DNA of 64,000 nucleotides from Stutzerimonas sp. S1 (lineage in GTDB: Bacteria > Pseudomonadota > Gammaproteobacteria > Pseudomonadales > Pseudomonadaceae), in assembly GCF_025966695.1 (NCBI RefSeq), contig NZ_JAOEIY010000006.1, positions 186,001-250,000 on the forward strand, written 5' to 3'. The notes beneath the pieces are model-generated. The model saw nothing but the letters and a program-made list of their open reading frames with translations, made no database searches and was not told the origin of the DNA. Each line of letters opens with the position of its first letter. The first letter of the stretch is position 1. Made by a program: the position numbers and the translations under genes. Shown one piece after another: positions 19,182 through 30,499 of the stretch.

Positions 19182-20687
19182 CTACAGACGCTTGCGTTCG
19201 CTCGAAGGAGCGATGCCAAGGGATTCGCGGTATTTGGCGACTGTACGGCGGGCAACCTGAATGCCCTGTGCTTCCAGTAAACCAGCGATCTTGCTGTCAC
19301 TCAATGGCTTTTTCGGGTTTTCCGCGGCCACTAGCTTCTTGATGATTGCGCGGATTGCGGTGGACGAGCATTCGCCACCTTCGGCAGTGCTGACGTGGCT
19401 GGAGAAGAAGTACTTCAGCTCGTAGATACCGCGCGGAGTGTGCATGTATTTCTGGGTGGTCACGCGCGAAATCGTCGACTCGTGCATGCCTACTGCTTCG
19501 GCAATGTCGTGCAGCACCAGCGGCTTCATCGCCTCGTCGCCGTGATCGAGAAAGCCGCGCTGGTGCTCGACGATCTGGGTGGCGACCTTCATCAGCGTCT
19601 CGTTGCGGCTAAGCAGGCTTTTGATGAACCAGCGCGCTTCCTGCAGCTGGTTGCGCATGAAGGTGTTGTCGGCGCTGGAGTCGGCGCGTTTGACGAAGCC
19701 GGCATACTGGGCGTTGACTCGCAAACGCGGCATGGCGTCTTGGTTCAGTTCCACCAGCCAGCGGCCATTGTGCTTGCGTACGATGACATCTGGCACCACG
19801 TACTCCGGCTCGCTGGCCTCGATCTGCGAGCCCGGGCGCGGGTTGAGGCTCTGCACCAGCTCGATGACCTGCCGCAGTTCTTCTTCCTTGAGTTTCATCC
19901 TGCGCATCAGCAGGCTGTAATCGCGGTTGCCCAACACATCCAGGTAATCGCTCACCAGCCGCTTCGCTTCCTCGAGCCAGGCCGTGCGTTCGGGTAACTG
20001 ACGCAGTTGCAGGAGCAGGCATTCGCGCAGATCGCGAGCGCCGATGCCGGCAGGCTCGAATTGCTGGATGCGGTGCAGGACGACCTCGATTTCATCGAGC
20101 TCGACCTCCAGCTCTGGATCGAGCGATTCGAGCACCTCTTCCAGGGTTTCTTCGAGATATCCCTGATCATTGATGCAATCAATGAGTGTCGTGGCGATCA
20201 GGCGATCGGTGTCGCTCATTGGTGCCAGATTGAGCTGCCATAGTAGATGGCTCTGCAGGCTTACACCGCTGGAGGTGCGGGACGTGAAATCCCACTCGTC
20301 ATCCTCGCTGCTTGGCAGGCTGCTGGCACTGGTCTGGTAGATGTCTTCCCAGGCCGTGTCGACCGGTAGTTCGCTGGGGATGCGCTCGCCCCAGTCGCCG
20401 TCTTCGGCGCTTTCGGCACTATGGGCAGGTTCTTCGTAGTGGCTGTCGCTGCTTGCCTGGCTCGCCGCGCCACCTTCGTTGCTCTGGTCGACTGCTTCGG
20501 CCATTGGGTCGGCGTTATCGAAGTCGTCGCCGTCTTCCTCACGCTCGAGCATCGGGTTGGAGTCCAGGGCTTCCTGGATCTCTTGCTGCAGGTCCAGCGT
20601 GGATAGTTGCAGCAGGCGTATGGCTTGTTGCAGCTGAGGTGTCATCGTCAGCTGCTGGCCCATCTTCAGGACTAGCGATGGTTTCAT
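19182..20687 (-). CDS. rpoN: RNA polymerase sigma-54 factor RpoN
   Basis: 501 aa. Region I at the amino end is glutamine/leucine-rich ([21 protein letters not shown] style activator-interaction region), region II is acidic (about 50-130), then come the core-binding domain, the helix-turn-helix ([17 protein letters not shown]) and the diagnostic RpoN box [10 protein letters not shown] near the carboxy end, which reads the -24 element. Sigma-54 serves genes needing enhancer-binding activators: nitrogen, flagella and pili. A sigma-54 type promoter precedes the pilin gene at 41910 in this same window. Confidence 0.98.
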   Translation of the reverse strand: MKPSLVLKMGQQLTMTPQLQQAIRLLQLSTLDLQQEIQEALDSNPMLEREEDGDDFDNADPMAEAVDQSNEGGAASQASSDSHYEEPAHSAESAEDGDWGERIPSELPVDTAWEDIYQTSASSLPSSEDDEWDFTSRTSSGVSLQSHLLWQLNLAPMSDTDRLIATTLIDCINDQGYLEETLEEVLESLDPELEVELDEIEVVLHRIQQFEPAGIGARDLRECLLLQLRQLPERTAWLEEAKRLVSDYLDVLGNRDYSLLMRRMKLKEEELRQVIELVQSLNPRPGSQIEASEPEYVVPDVIVRKHNGRWLVELNQDAMPRLRVNAQYAGFVKRADSSADNTFMRNQLQEARWFIKSLLSRNETLMKVATQIVEHQRGFLDHGDEAMKPLVLHDIAEAVGMHESTISRVTTQKYMHTPRGIYELKYFFSSHVSTAEGGECSSTAIRAIIKKLVAAENPKKPLSDSKIAGLLEAQGIQVARRTVAKYRESLGIAPSSERKRL

Positions 20688-20764
20688 GGCAGAGGACTTC
20701 GAACCTTATGTGCCGGCGCAACCGCGCCTGTTCCTACTTGGCGCCAGGCGCCGAACGAAAGCAA

Positions 20765-20770
20765 ATTATA
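20765..20770 (-). promoter_or_regulatory. Possible rpoN -10 element
   Basis: TATAAT on the minus strand (ATTATA on the plus strand) 78 bases before the rpoN ATG, in a 154-base gap between lptB and rpoN. No good -35 hexamer is seen at 16-18 bases, so the promoter is plausible but incomplete. Confidence 0.4.
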
Positions 20771-20841
20771 TGCCTGCTAGCGAAGGCTTTGCCTAGGCCC
20801 GATTTGTAGGGTGACGCAAAAATCCGTAGCGCAGAGCTCCG

Positions 20842-21567
20842 TCAGAGGCGGAATTCGTGGCCCAAATAGACTTCCTTCACCAGCTGGTTGGCCAGGATGG
20901 TCTGGGCGTCGCCTTCGGCGATCAGTTGGCCGTCGTTGACGATGTACGCCGTCTCACAGATATCCAGCGTTTCGCGGACGTTGTGATCGGTGATCAGTAC
21001 GCCGATGCCCTTGGCCTTGAGGTGATGGATGATCTGCTTGATGTCGCCCACCGAAATCGGGTCGACGCCGGCGAAGGGTTCGTCCAGCAGGATGAACTTG
21101 GGCGCGGTAGCCAGTGCGCGGGCGATCTCCACGCGACGCCGCTCGCCGCCCGACAGGCTCATGCCGAGGCTGTCGCGGATATGGCTGATATGAAATTCCT
21201 GCAGCAGCGCTTCCAGCGCTTGTTGTCGGCCTGCACGATCGAGATCCTTGCGGGTCTCCAGAATGGCCATGATGTTGTCCGCCACCGACAGCTTGCGGAA
21301 GATCGATGCTTCCTGCGGCAGATAGCCGATGCCGGCCCGTGCGCGGCCGTGCATGGGTAGATGCGTGACGTCTTGCTGGTCGATCAGTACGCGTCCCTGA
21401 TCGGCGCCCACCAGGCCGACGATCATGTAGAAGCAGGTGGTTTTGCCGGCGCCGTTGGGGCCAAGCAGGCCGACGATCTGGCCACTCTCGATCGACAGAC
21501 TGACGTCACGAACCACCTGGCGACTCTTGTAGCTCTTGGCCAGATGCTGGGCTTTGAGAACGGCCAT
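20842..21567 (-). CDS. lptB: LPS export ABC transporter ATPase LptB
   Basis: 241 aa ABC ATPase: Walker [10 protein letters not shown] (about residues 36-44), Q-loop at [13 protein letters not shown], signature [15 protein letters not shown], Walker [14 protein letters not shown] and the switch histidine in [11 protein letters not shown]. LptB powers LptFG to pull LPS from the inner membrane into the Lpt bridge. The start codon overlaps the lptA stop by one base. Typical lptC-lptA-lptB-rpoN order. Confidence 0.97.
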   Translation of the reverse strand: MAVLKAQHLAKSYKSRQVVRDVSLSIESGQIVGLLGPNGAGKTTCFYMIVGLVGADQGRVLIDQQDVTHLPMHGRARAGIGYLPQEASIFRKLSVADNIMAILETRKDLDRAGRQQALEALLQEFHISHIRDSLGMSLSGGERRRVEIARALATAPKFILLDEPFAGVDPISVGDIKQIIHHLKAKGIGVLITDHNVRETLDICETAYIVNDGQLIAEGDAQTILANQLVKEVYLGHEFRL

Positions 21568-22112
21568 TATTGCGATTGCTCCGCTGGCTGCTCTTTCTTG
21601 CGTGGCTGGATGACCATATCGACGCGCGGTCGGGGCGTGGTGACGTCGGCATTGGTCGCGCGCCCGGCGTTGACGATCTGCCGCTGGGTGTCATAGACGA
21701 TCTTCTCGCCCTCGAAGGTGTTGCCTTCTTGCACGACCTTGGCCTGGTCGATCAGCACGATGCGCTCGTTCGCGGCGAAGTACTGGATCGTTAGTCCGTA
21801 TGCCTTGACGATGTCCTTGTCGACCGCTGGCTTCTGCTCGTAATAGGCGGGCTTGCCGATGGAGGTGAACACCTCGACGTCGCCGTTACGATCCTGGGTG
21901 ATGGTCACCGTATCGCCGGTGATCTTCATCGTGCCCTGCGTAATGACGACGTCGCCACGATAAACTGCCACGCCTTGCTGGTCGTCCAGTTCTGCCGAAT
22001 CGGCCTGTACGCGAATCGGCTGTTCGCGGTCTTCGGGTAGCGCCGAGGCAGTGGTACCAAGCAACAATGCGCTCAAACCGAGCAGGAGGGGGAGGGTCTT
22101 AACGCAGCTCAT
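21567..22112 (-). CDS. lptA: LPS transport periplasmic protein LptA (LptH)
   Basis: 181 aa with a signal peptide (about 1-25, ending ASA). The OstA-type beta-jellyroll is recognisable: [36 protein letters not shown] and [21 protein letters not shown]. It forms the periplasmic filament between LptC and LptD; in P. aeruginosa the protein is called LptH. A charged tail rich in Lys and Gln ends the protein. Overlaps lptC by 14 bases. Confidence 0.95.
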   Translation of the reverse strand: MSCVKTLPLLLGLSALLLGTTASALPEDREQPIRVQADSAELDDQQGVAVYRGDVVITQGTMKITGDTVTITQDRNGDVEVFTSIGKPAYYEQKPAVDKDIVKAYGLTIQYFAANERIVLIDQAKVVQEGNTFEGEKIVYDTQRQIVNAGRATNADVTTPRPRVDMVIQPRKKEQPAEQSQ

Positions 22113-22671
22113 GCTTGCCTCTTACATTGGACAGCAGGTGCATCCTGCCGTCATTCAGATACGCTTTCATTCCCGTGGCCGTGGTCACGCCGTTAGCGGC
22201 GTCGATTCTAACGGCTTGCTTGGTCTCGGCATAATCCTTCTCCGGCCATACCGTCATCCGGCTGGTAGTTAGGATCGTCGGACGGCCCTTGGCATCGGTA
22301 CGCTCGACCCGAACCTGCTCAATCAGTTCGACCTCGGTGCCCCCGGCAGCCACCTCTCCACGCTCGCTGCGCACGTGCCAAGGCAGGTCCGTGCCGCGGT
22401 ATGCGTACAGTTCGGGGCGTGTGAGCAGGCTGATATCGTTCGCCTTGAGGTGCTCCATCTTTTCCGCGGTCATCTCATAGTGCCGCTTGCCGTCTGGCTG
22501 GTACTGCACGGTGCGTGAGTTCAATACGTAGAAATCGATCGCCGGCTCCGCGCTGGCAACCGGAGCCGGCTGCTGCATGAAGCTTTCCGGACGGATATTC
22601 CAGTAGCCGACTGCTACCAGTAGCGCCGCCATCAGCGTCAGCAGGGCGGGAAAGCGCAGTTTGCGAAGCAT
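22099..22671 (-). CDS. lptC: LPS export protein LptC
   Basis: 190 aa bitopic inner-membrane protein: one transmembrane helix near the amino end (LLTLMAALLVAVGYWNI, about 11-27) and a periplasmic jellyroll (YEMTAEKMEHLKANDISLLTRPELYAY, too long to give in full elsewhere). LptC docks LptA to the LptB2FG complex. Sits between kdsC and lptA with an 8-base gap to kdsC, so the Kdo and Lpt genes probably share a transcript. Confidence 0.94.
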   Translation of the reverse strand: MLRKLRFPALLTLMAALLVAVGYWNIRPESFMQQPAPVASAEPAIDFYVLNSRTVQYQPDGKRHYEMTAEKMEHLKANDISLLTRPELYAYRGTDLPWHVRSERGEVAAGGTEVELIEQVRVERTDAKGRPTILTTSRMTVWPEKDYAETKQAVRIDAANGVTTATGMKAYLNDGRMHLLSNVRGKHELR

Positions 22672-22679
22672 CAGAACCT

Positions 22680-23204
22680 CTATAAGTAGGCTGATTGCGC
22701 GGCCGTCAGGTTGCCCTGGGCGTGCAGGATCAGCTCGCAGAATTCACGGGCCGCGCCTTCACCACCGCGGGCCTGCGTCACACCGTGCGCGTGCTGTCGA
22801 ACGAAGGCGTCGGCGCTGGCTACCGCCATGCCCAGACCAACCCGGCGAATTACCGGCAGATCCGGCAGGTCGTCGCCCAAGTAGGCAACTTCAGCGTAGC
22901 CCAGTCCGAGTTCGGCCAGCAGTTCGTCGAGCACCACCAGCTTGTCTTCGCGCCCCTGGTAGAGGTGCTGGATGCCGAGGTTCTGCGCGCGGCGCTCGAC
23001 CACTGGCGTCTTGCGGCCGCTGATTATGGCGGTGCGCACGCCGGAATTGATCAGCATCTTGATGCCGTGGCCGTCGAGGGTGTTGAACGTCTTGAACTCG
23101 CTTCCGTCGGTCAGGAAGTACAAGCGTCCGTCGGTGAGTACGCCATCAACGTCGAACACTGCCAGGCGGATGTTGCGAGCGCGCTGCAGGATGTCCTGTT
23201 GCAT
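22680..23204 (-). CDS. kdsC: 3-deoxy-D-manno-octulosonate 8-phosphate phosphatase
   Basis: 174 aa HAD-superfamily phosphatase of the small, capless C0 type. The nucleophile motif VFDVDGVLTDG, motif II in AIISGRKTP and the motif III/IV segment VAYLGDDLPDLPVI are all present. It releases phosphate from Kdo-8-P in LPS core synthesis. I chose ATG 23204, which overlaps the kdsD stop by one base (TGATG) and has GGGAG seven bases upstream; GTG 23207 is the alternative. Confidence 0.95.
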   Translation of the reverse strand: MQQDILQRARNIRLAVFDVDGVLTDGRLYFLTDGSEFKTFNTLDGHGIKMLINSGVRTAIISGRKTPVVERRAQNLGIQHLYQGREDKLVVLDELLAELGLGYAEVAYLGDDLPDLPVIRRVGLGMAVASADAFVRQHAHGVTQARGGEGAAREFCELILHAQGNLTAAQSAYL

Positions 23205-24178
23205 CACATGACTCCCGCACGCAGCAGGTCGTGCATATTCAATGCGCCGACCGGCAGGTCCCCGGCGTCGACCACCACCAGCGAGTTGATCTTGTGATCC
23301 TCCATGATCTTCAGCGCTTCGGCTGCCAGCATGTCGGCGCTCGCGGTCTTGCCGTGAACCGTCATGACGTCGTCGATAGTCGCCTGACGCACGTCGATGC
23401 CTTTGTCGAGGGTCCGGCGCAGGTCGCCGTCGGTGAAGATCCCGGCCAGCCGCCCGTCGCGCTCCACGACGACAGTCATGCCTAGGCCTTTTTGCGTCAT
23501 TTCCAGCAGGGCATCACGCAGCGAGGTGCCGCGTGCGACGCGCGGCAGACGTTCGCCGGTGTGCATCACGTGCTCGACCTTGAGCAGCAGCCGGCGACCA
23601 AGGGCGCCGCCCGGGTGCGAGAAGGCGAAATCCTCGGCAGTGAAGCCGCGCGCTTCCAGCAGGGCGATGGCAAGCGCGTCGCCGAGTACCAGGCTGACGG
23701 TGGTGGAGGAGGTTGGTGCCAGGTTGAGCGGGCAGGCTTCGACGGCCACGCTGGCGTCCAGATTGACTGCGGCGGCCTTGGCCAGCACGGATTCGGGATT
23801 GCCGGTCATGCTGATCAGGGTCAGCCCCAGGCGCTTGATCAGTGGCAGCAGGGTGACGATTTCGCTGGTGGTGCCAGAATTGGAGAGCGCCAGGACCACA
23901 TCGTCACGGGTGATCATGCCCATGTCCCCGTGACTGGCCTCGGCGGGATGCACGAAGAAGGCCGGGGTCCCAGTACTGGCGAGCGTCGCGGCGATCTTGT
24001 TGCCGATATGGCCGGACTTGCCCATGCCGACTACCACCACGCGTCCCTTGCAATTGAGGATGAGCTCGCAGGCTCGTACGAAGCGCTCATCGATGCGCGT
24101 CTGAAGCTGCTCGACGGCCTCTATCTCCAGTCGAATGGTGCGCTGTGCGGTCTCGATCAATTGGCTGCTCTGGCTCAT
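23204..24178 (-). CDS. kdsD: D-arabinose 5-phosphate isomerase KdsD (KpsF/GutQ family)
   Basis: 324 aa: a SIS sugar-isomerase domain (about 35-180; GMGKSGHIGNKIAATLASTG, LALSNSGTTSEIV) followed by two CBS domains (about 205-320). It converts ribulose 5-phosphate to arabinose 5-phosphate, the first step to Kdo. It is the first gene of the long minus-strand run kdsD-kdsC-lptC-lptA-lptB-rpoN and diverges from mlaF. Confidence 0.96.
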   Translation of the reverse strand: MSQSSQLIETAQRTIRLEIEAVEQLQTRIDERFVRACELILNCKGRVVVVGMGKSGHIGNKIAATLASTGTPAFFVHPAEASHGDMGMITRDDVVLALSNSGTTSEIVTLLPLIKRLGLTLISMTGNPESVLAKAAAVNLDASVAVEACPLNLAPTSSTTVSLVLGDALAIALLEARGFTAEDFAFSHPGGALGRRLLLKVEHVMHTGERLPRVARGTSLRDALLEMTQKGLGMTVVVERDGRLAGIFTDGDLRRTLDKGIDVRQATIDDVMTVHGKTASADMLAAEALKIMEDHKINSLVVVDAGDLPVGALNMHDLLRAGVM

Positions 24179-24210
24179 CGTGGGCGAGGTTGTCCGATTA
24201 AAAGCGCAGG

Positions 24211-24216
24211 ATTATA
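24211..24216 (-). promoter_or_regulatory. kdsD promoter -10 element
   Basis: A perfect TATAAT on the minus strand (ATTATA on the plus strand), 33 bases before the kdsD start. A -35 is poor: only ATGAGC occurs at about the right distance. Likely promoter of the Kdo/Lpt operon. Confidence 0.5.
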
Positions 24217-24309
24217 GCGCTAATCGGCTAGTGGCTCATTGGAAAAAAGTGGCTGACGCTTGGGTGCAGGCGAATAGCAGGCGCCGTCATTCCCTGAAAC
24301 CCCGGCAGG

Positions 24310-24338
24310 TTGGGAGGTCGTCGGTGCGGTGCTATAGT
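24310..24338 (+). promoter_or_regulatory. mlaF promoter
   Basis: TTGGGA (24310-24315), a 17-base spacer and TATAGT (24333-24338), about 85 bases before the mlaF ATG. Good sigma-70 spacing and -10. Confidence 0.6.
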
Positions 24339-24422
24339 GCGCCGCCGAAAACGGTCATGGCAGAAAGTATCCCGGCGCGGTCGGGAGCCGTCTGTTTCGC
24401 AGACTGCATGCAAGGAGACCAG

Positions 24423-25238
24423 ATGAGCGCCTGCAACGACTACGCCGTCGAGCTGAAGGGAGTGACCTTCATGCGTGGCGAGCGGAGTATCTTTGACAAC
24501 GTCGATATCGCCATTCCGCGAGGCAAGGTCACCGCTATCATGGGGCCGTCCGGGTGTGGCAAGACGACGTTGCTGCGCCTGATTGCCGCCCAGCTGATGC
24601 CCTCTCATGGCGAGGTCTGGGTAGCCGGCAATAACCTGCCGAGCCTGTCGCGCAGCGAATTGTTCGACATGCGCAAGCAGATGGGGGTGTTGTTCCAGAG
24701 CGGTGCGCTGTTCACCGATCTCGATGTGTTCGAGAACGTCGCCTTTCCGCTGCGGGTGCATACCCGCCTGCCGGAGGAGATGATCCGCGACATCGTACTG
24801 ATGAAACTGCAGGCGGTTGGCCTGCGTGGCGCCATTGAGCTGATGCCTGACGAGCTTTCCGGTGGCATGAAGCGGCGGGTCGCTCTGGCACGGGCGATTG
24901 CTCTGGACCCACAGATTCTTATGTATGACGAACCCTTCGCTGGCCAGGACCCCATTGCCATGGGGGTGCTGGTGCGCCTGATTCGTCTGCTCAACGATGC
25001 GCTGGGGATTACCAGTATCGTCGTGTCGCACGACCTGGCCGAAACCGCCTCCATTGCCGATTACATCTATGTAGTAGGGGATGCGCAGGTGCTGGGTCAT
25101 GGCGCGCCGGCCGAACTGATGGAATCGGATAATCCTCGCATTCGACAGTTCATGAAAGGCTCGGCCGATGGGCCGGTGCCGTTCCATTTTCCTGCGCCGG
25201 CCTATGCTGACGATCTTCTGGGGGGCGTCGATGCGTAA
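24423..25238 (+). CDS. mlaF: Phospholipid transport ABC ATPase MlaF
   Basis: 271 aa. Walker [10 protein letters not shown], signature [15 protein letters not shown], Walker [13 protein letters not shown] and the switch His in [10 protein letters not shown] are intact. MlaF drives the MlaFEDB inner-membrane complex that exchanges phospholipids with MlaC and keeps outer-membrane lipid asymmetry. I used ATG 24423 behind AAGGAGACC; the open frame extending upstream has no ribosome-binding site. First gene of mlaFEDCB; overlaps mlaE by 8 bases. Confidence 0.96.
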   Translation: MSACNDYAVELKGVTFMRGERSIFDNVDIAIPRGKVTAIMGPSGCGKTTLLRLIAAQLMPSHGEVWVAGNNLPSLSRSELFDMRKQMGVLFQSGALFTDLDVFENVAFPLRVHTRLPEEMIRDIVLMKLQAVGLRGAIELMPDELSGGMKRRVALARAIALDPQILMYDEPFAGQDPIAMGVLVRLIRLLNDALGITSIVVSHDLAETASIADYIYVVGDAQVLGHGAPAELMESDNPRIRQFMKGSADGPVPFHFPAPAYADDLLGGVDA

Positions 25239-26028
25239 GCGTTCCTTGTTTGATCGGGTCGCCCTGCTTGGGCGCGCCGGCCTCGATGTGCTGGCGGCGC
25301 TGGGGCGTTCGACAATATTTCTCGCGCGGGCGCTGTTCGGTCGCAGCGGACTGCACAACGGTCTGACGTTACTGGTCAAACAGTTGTATTCGGTCGGCGT
25401 GCTGTCGCTGGCGATTGTCGTGGTTTCCGGCATCTTCATCGGAATGGTGCTAGCGCTGCAGGGCTACAACATCCTTAGTAGCTACGGCTCTGAGCAGGCA
25501 GTCGGACAGATGGTGGCGCTGACCTTGCTGCGCGAACTCGGACCAGTAGTCACGGCACTGCTGTTTGCCGGTCGCGCCGGGTCCGCACTGGCGGCCGAGA
25601 TCGGCAACATGAAGTCCACCGAGCAGCTGTCGAGCCTGGAGATGATCGGTGTCGATCCGCTCAAGTACATCATCGCGCCGCGCCTGTGGGCGGGGTTCAT
25701 TTCCCTGCCCTTGCTGACGCTGATTTTCAATGTGGTCGGTATCTGGGGCGGCGCAATGGTTGCCGTGGACTGGCTCGGCGTCTATGAGGGCTCGTTCTGG
25801 GCCAACATGCAGAACAGCGTCGACTTCCATTCGGATGTGCTCAATGGCGTGATCAAGAGCTTGGTGTTCGCGCTGGTAGTGACCTGGATCGCGGTGTTCC
25901 AAGGATACGACTGCGAACCGACCTCCGAAGGCATTAGCCGGGCTACCACGCGCACCGTGGTGTACGCGTCGCTGGCGGTGCTCGGCCTCGATTTCATTTT
26001 GACCGCGTTGATGTTTGGAGATTTCTGA
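25231..26028 (+). CDS. mlaE: Phospholipid transport permease MlaE
   Basis: 265 aa, with an amino-terminal amphipathic helix and about five transmembrane segments. Family motifs are [30 protein letters not shown] (given here in overlapping form only: [20 protein letters not shown]) and [20 protein letters not shown]. MlaE is the permease of the Mla ABC system. Start [10 protein letters not shown] overlaps the mlaF end; its stop shares a base with the mlaD ATG. Confidence 0.95.
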   Translation: MRKRSLFDRVALLGRAGLDVLAALGRSTIFLARALFGRSGLHNGLTLLVKQLYSVGVLSLAIVVVSGIFIGMVLALQGYNILSSYGSEQAVGQMVALTLLRELGPVVTALLFAGRAGSALAAEIGNMKSTEQLSSLEMIGVDPLKYIIAPRLWAGFISLPLLTLIFNVVGIWGGAMVAVDWLGVYEGSFWANMQNSVDFHSDVLNGVIKSLVFALVVTWIAVFQGYDCEPTSEGISRATTRTVVYASLAVLGLDFILTALMFGDF

Positions 26029-26486
26029 TGCGTATCCGCACACTGGAAATGGGTGTCGGGCTGTTCCTGCTGGCAGGCTTGCTGGCGCTGCTGTTGCTGT
26101 CGCTACGGGTAAGCGGGCTGAACGTCGGTAACGCCGATACCTACAAATTGTATGCCTATTTCGACAATATTGCCGGATTGACGGTCAGATCCAAGGTGAC
26201 CATGGCCGGCGTCACCATCGGCAAGGTCACTGCCATCGATCTTGATCGCGATAGCTTCACCGGGCGCGTGACGATGGAAATTCAGCAGGACGTTGACATG
26301 CTGCCAGCCGATTCGACCGCATCGATTCTTACCGCGGGACTGCTTGGCGAAAAGTACATCGGAATCAGCGTGGGCGGCGATGACGAGCTGCTGGCCAACG
26401 GCGATACGATCAGCGACACCCAGTCTTCGCTGGTGCTCGAGGATCTGATCGGCAAGTTCCTGCTCAACTCGGTTAACAAGGAATAA
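26028..26486 (+). CDS. mlaD: Phospholipid transport MCE-domain protein MlaD
   Basis: 152 aa. One amino-terminal transmembrane helix (MGVGLFLLAGLLALLLLSLRV, residues about 7-25) then a single MCE domain (about 38-117) with YFDNIAGLTVRSKVTMAGV and the pore loop LLGEKYIGISVGG. MlaD forms the hexameric lipid-binding ring on the periplasmic side of MlaE. Start overlaps the mlaE stop (TGATG). Confidence 0.95.
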   Translation: MRIRTLEMGVGLFLLAGLLALLLLSLRVSGLNVGNADTYKLYAYFDNIAGLTVRSKVTMAGVTIGKVTAIDLDRDSFTGRVTMEIQQDVDMLPADSTASILTAGLLGEKYIGISVGGDDELLANGDTISDTQSSLVLEDLIGKFLLNSVNKE

Positions 26487-26498
26487 GGAGTGCTTCGA

Positions 26499-27146
26499 AT
26501 GATGACTGTCCTGCGTCGTGGCCTGCTGGTGCTGCTGGCGGCACTGCCGCTGTTCGCCCAGGCTGCGTTGAGTCCTCATCAGCTGATCCAGAAGACCACC
26601 GATCAGCTGCTGGCCGACCTGAAGGCCAACAAGGAGCAGTATCGCAACAATCCTTCGGCATTCTACGAGGCGTTGAACGAGATCCTCGGTCCGGTGGTGG
26701 ATGCTGAAGGCATCTCGCGCAGCATCATGACCGTCAAATACTCGCGCAGTGCTACGCCCGAGCAGATGACGCGCTTCCAGGAGAACTTCAAGCGCAGTCT
26801 GATGCAGTTCTATGGCAATGCACTGTTGGAGTACAACAATCAGCAGATTCGCGTGCTGCCGCCGAGCGGCAAACAGGATGACAAGCGCACCAGTGTCGGC
26901 ATGGAAGTGGTGGGGCGCCAGGGCGAGATCTATCCGGTGTCGTACACCATGGTGAAGGACGGGGAGTGGCGCGTGCGCAACGTGATCATCAATGGCATCA
27001 ACATCGGTAAGCTCTTCCGCGACCAGTTCGCCGATTCGATGCAGAAGAACGGCGGTGACCTGGATCGGACCATTGATGGTTGGGCCGAGGTCGTGGCGCG
27101 TGCCAAGGACACTCCGGCAGGTCAGCAGGCCGCCGGCGATGAGTGA
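26499..27146 (+). CDS. mlaC: Periplasmic phospholipid-binding protein MlaC
   Basis: 215 aa with a signal peptide (MMTVLRRGLLVLLAALPLFAQA, about 1-22). The MlaC fold is seen in KYSRSATPEQMTRFQENFK and VSYTMVKDGEWRVRNVIING. It ferries phospholipid across the periplasm between MlaD and the outer-membrane MlaA. I chose ATG 26499, eight bases after AAGGAG; a GTG at 26490 lies inside that site and is unlikely. mlaA is not in the window. Confidence 0.94.
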   Translation: MMTVLRRGLLVLLAALPLFAQAALSPHQLIQKTTDQLLADLKANKEQYRNNPSAFYEALNEILGPVVDAEGISRSIMTVKYSRSATPEQMTRFQENFKRSLMQFYGNALLEYNNQQIRVLPPSGKQDDKRTSVGMEVVGRQGEIYPVSYTMVKDGEWRVRNVIINGINIGKLFRDQFADSMQKNGGDLDRTIDGWAEVVARAKDTPAGQQAAGDE

Positions 27147-27468
27147 GGGCCGTATCGACGTTGGCAACAATGGCGAGCTGCGGCTGGGCGGGGTGCTCGA
27201 TTATCGCAGTGGCCCGCTCTTGCGTGAGCAGGGTCGGGGGCTGATTCTCGGTGCTCCGGATACCGCGCTGGTCGTGGATTGCTCGGCGGTAGAGAAGTCC
27301 AGCAGCGTGGGGCTCTCCCTGCTGTTAGCTTTCATGCGTGACGCGAAGTCCGTCCGTCGCCCGGTGCACATCAGCGAACTGCCGAGCGACATGCTCGAGA
27401 TCGCCAAGGTGTCCGGCTTGCTGGATGTTCTGCCGCTGGATGCGGCGACGCAGGAGCGTCTCAAATGA
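27139..27468 (+). CDS. mlaB: STAS-domain protein MlaB
   Basis: 109 aa STAS protein (LVVDCSAVEKSSSVGLSLLL is the conserved core loop). MlaB binds MlaF and is needed for assembly and activity of the Mla ABC complex. Begins within the last codons of mlaC (8-base overlap) and overlaps the next gene by 4 bases, so the operon continues without a break. Confidence 0.92.
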   Translation: MSEGRIDVGNNGELRLGGVLDYRSGPLLREQGRGLILGAPDTALVVDCSAVEKSSSVGLSLLLAFMRDAKSVRRPVHISELPSDMLEIAKVSGLLDVLPLDAATQERLK

Positions 27469-27956
27469 GTCTGCGCTGGGCTGAGAGCATGCGGGACAAG
27501 GTTCATGGGCTGGCCGAGTCGCTGGGCAACTTGCTGGTCGAGAGCTTCCACTACCTGGCGCTGTTCGCCATCGGTGCGGTGACGGCCTGGGCGGCGGTCA
27601 TGGCCTTTCTGGGCATGGTGGACAAGGGTAACGTCACGGTCGATGACATCCTGCTGTTGTTCATCTATCTCGAGCTCGGTGCCATGGTGGGGATCTATTT
27701 CAAGACCAACCACATGCCGGTGCGCTTTCTGATCTACGTGGCGATCACCGCGCTCACCCGTCTTCTGATCTCCGATATCTCCCATCATCATCGGCCTGAT
27801 ATGGCGGTGGTTTACGTTTCCGGGGCCATCCTGCTGTTGGCATTGGCGATTCTGGTGGTGCGCTTTGCCTCTTCGCGTTTTCCCGCGGTGCAGGGCGACG
27901 GCCATCGGCATCGCGAGCAGCGCCATGACGGGGCTGCGGCCGAAACACTGGATTGA
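27465..27956 (+). CDS. PsiE-family membrane protein
   Basis: 163 aa with four predicted transmembrane helices (about 30-50, 60-78, 83-103, 112-132). The sequences LGAMVGIYFKTNHMPVRFLIY and ISDISHHH resemble phosphate-starvation-inducible PsiE proteins of unknown function. The carboxy tail is His/Arg-rich (GDGHRHREQRHDG). The start overlaps the mlaB stop (ATGA), so it is translated as part of the mla operon. In P. aeruginosa, from memory, mlaB is followed directly by ibaG and murA, making this an insertion in the operon. Confidence 0.82.
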   Translation: MSLRWAESMRDKVHGLAESLGNLLVESFHYLALFAIGAVTAWAAVMAFLGMVDKGNVTVDDILLLFIYLELGAMVGIYFKTNHMPVRFLIYVAITALTRLLISDISHHHRPDMAVVYVSGAILLLALAILVVRFASSRFPAVQGDGHRHREQRHDGAAAETLD

Positions 27957-28055
27957 GACGTCTCTGTCGGATCGGTGTGGATCGGGGTTCGCAGCCTCAG
28001 GGCTTTTTTGTATGATGGCCGGCCCGCGCGCGTCCGGCGCCGATTGAGGTTGAAC

Positions 28056-29676
<1,621 letters not shown>

Positions 29677-29702
29677 GTTGCACGACACGGTTGGCTGCTA
29701 GC

Positions 29703-29726
29703 GGATCCCCGGCGCGCCGGGGATCC
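29703..29726. repeat. Perfect 24-nt palindrome between murA and hisG
   Basis: GGATCCCCGG at 29703-29712, CGCG centre, then CCGGGGATCC at 29717-29726: every base is self-complementary. As RNA it would form a 10-bp stem with a four-base loop, 29 bases before the hisG ATG. No U-tract follows, so it is not a normal terminator; it could be an attenuator, an mRNA stabiliser or an operator. Confidence 0.6.
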
Positions 29727-29754
29727 ATCCCCGGTTCCAAAGGAAATCTGCTCC

Positions 29755-30387
29755 ATGCTCACCATCGCGCTGTCCAAAGGCCGCATTCTCGATGACACCT
29801 TGCCGCTGCTGGCCGAGGCCGGCATTGTGCCGACCGAGAATCCGGACAAAAGCCGCAAGTTGATCATTCCGACTACGCAGGATGACGTGCGCCTGCTTAT
29901 CGTCCGTGCCACCGATGTGCCGACCTATGTCGAGCATGGCGCTGCCGACCTCGGGGTCGCCGGCAAGGATGTGCTGATGGAGTATGGCGGGCAGGGGCTA
30001 TACGAGCCGCTGGATTTGCGCATAGCCAATTGCAAGCTGATGACTGCCGGCAAGGTCGGTGCGCCGGAGCCGAAAGGCCGGTTGCGGGTGGCGACCAAGT
30101 TCGTCAATGTCGCCAAGCGCTACTATGCCGAGCAGGGGCGGCAGGTCGACATCATCAAGCTCTACGGTTCGATGGAACTGGCGCCGCTGGTCGGGCTCGC
30201 CGACAAGATCATCGACGTGGTGGATACGGGCAACACACTCCGTGCCAATGGGCTCGAGCCGCAGGAGCTGATTGCGACGATCAGCTCGCGATTGGTGGTC
30301 AACAAGGCTTCGATGAAGATGCAGCATGCGCGGATTCAGGCGCTGATCGACTCCCTGCATGCGGCCGTTGAGCGACACCAACACTGA
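29755..30387 (+). CDS. hisG: ATP phosphoribosyltransferase catalytic subunit, short form
   Basis: 210 aa, the short HisG form that lacks the regulatory ACT-like domain and needs HisZ, which is not in this window. It joins ATP and PRPP in the first step of histidine synthesis. Typical segments are [33 protein letters not shown] and the PRPP loop [13 protein letters not shown]. Start ATG 29755 with AAAGGAAA upstream. Confidence 0.96.
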   Translation: MLTIALSKGRILDDTLPLLAEAGIVPTENPDKSRKLIIPTTQDDVRLLIVRATDVPTYVEHGAADLGVAGKDVLMEYGGQGLYEPLDLRIANCKLMTAGKVGAPEPKGRLRVATKFVNVAKRYYAEQGRQVDIIKLYGSMELAPLVGLADKIIDVVDTGNTLRANGLEPQELIATISSRLVVNKASMKMQHARIQALIDSLHAAVERHQH

Positions 30388-30499
30388 TCTTCCGCGTGGC
30401 CGTGGCCGCGCCCCCGCCTATCCGTGTCATAGCCGAAATTCTCAGGTGCCCGCACGGCCGGCTTGGTAATCTAGCGGCGCCTGAGAGCCTGATCTTCGA

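Noticed and set aside
29697..29726. Cloning polylinker, because NheI, BamHI and AscI sites lie side by side
   Set aside because: The sites follow from the palindrome and the neighbouring GCTAGC; the flanks on both sides are normal murA and hisG sequence with no vector.
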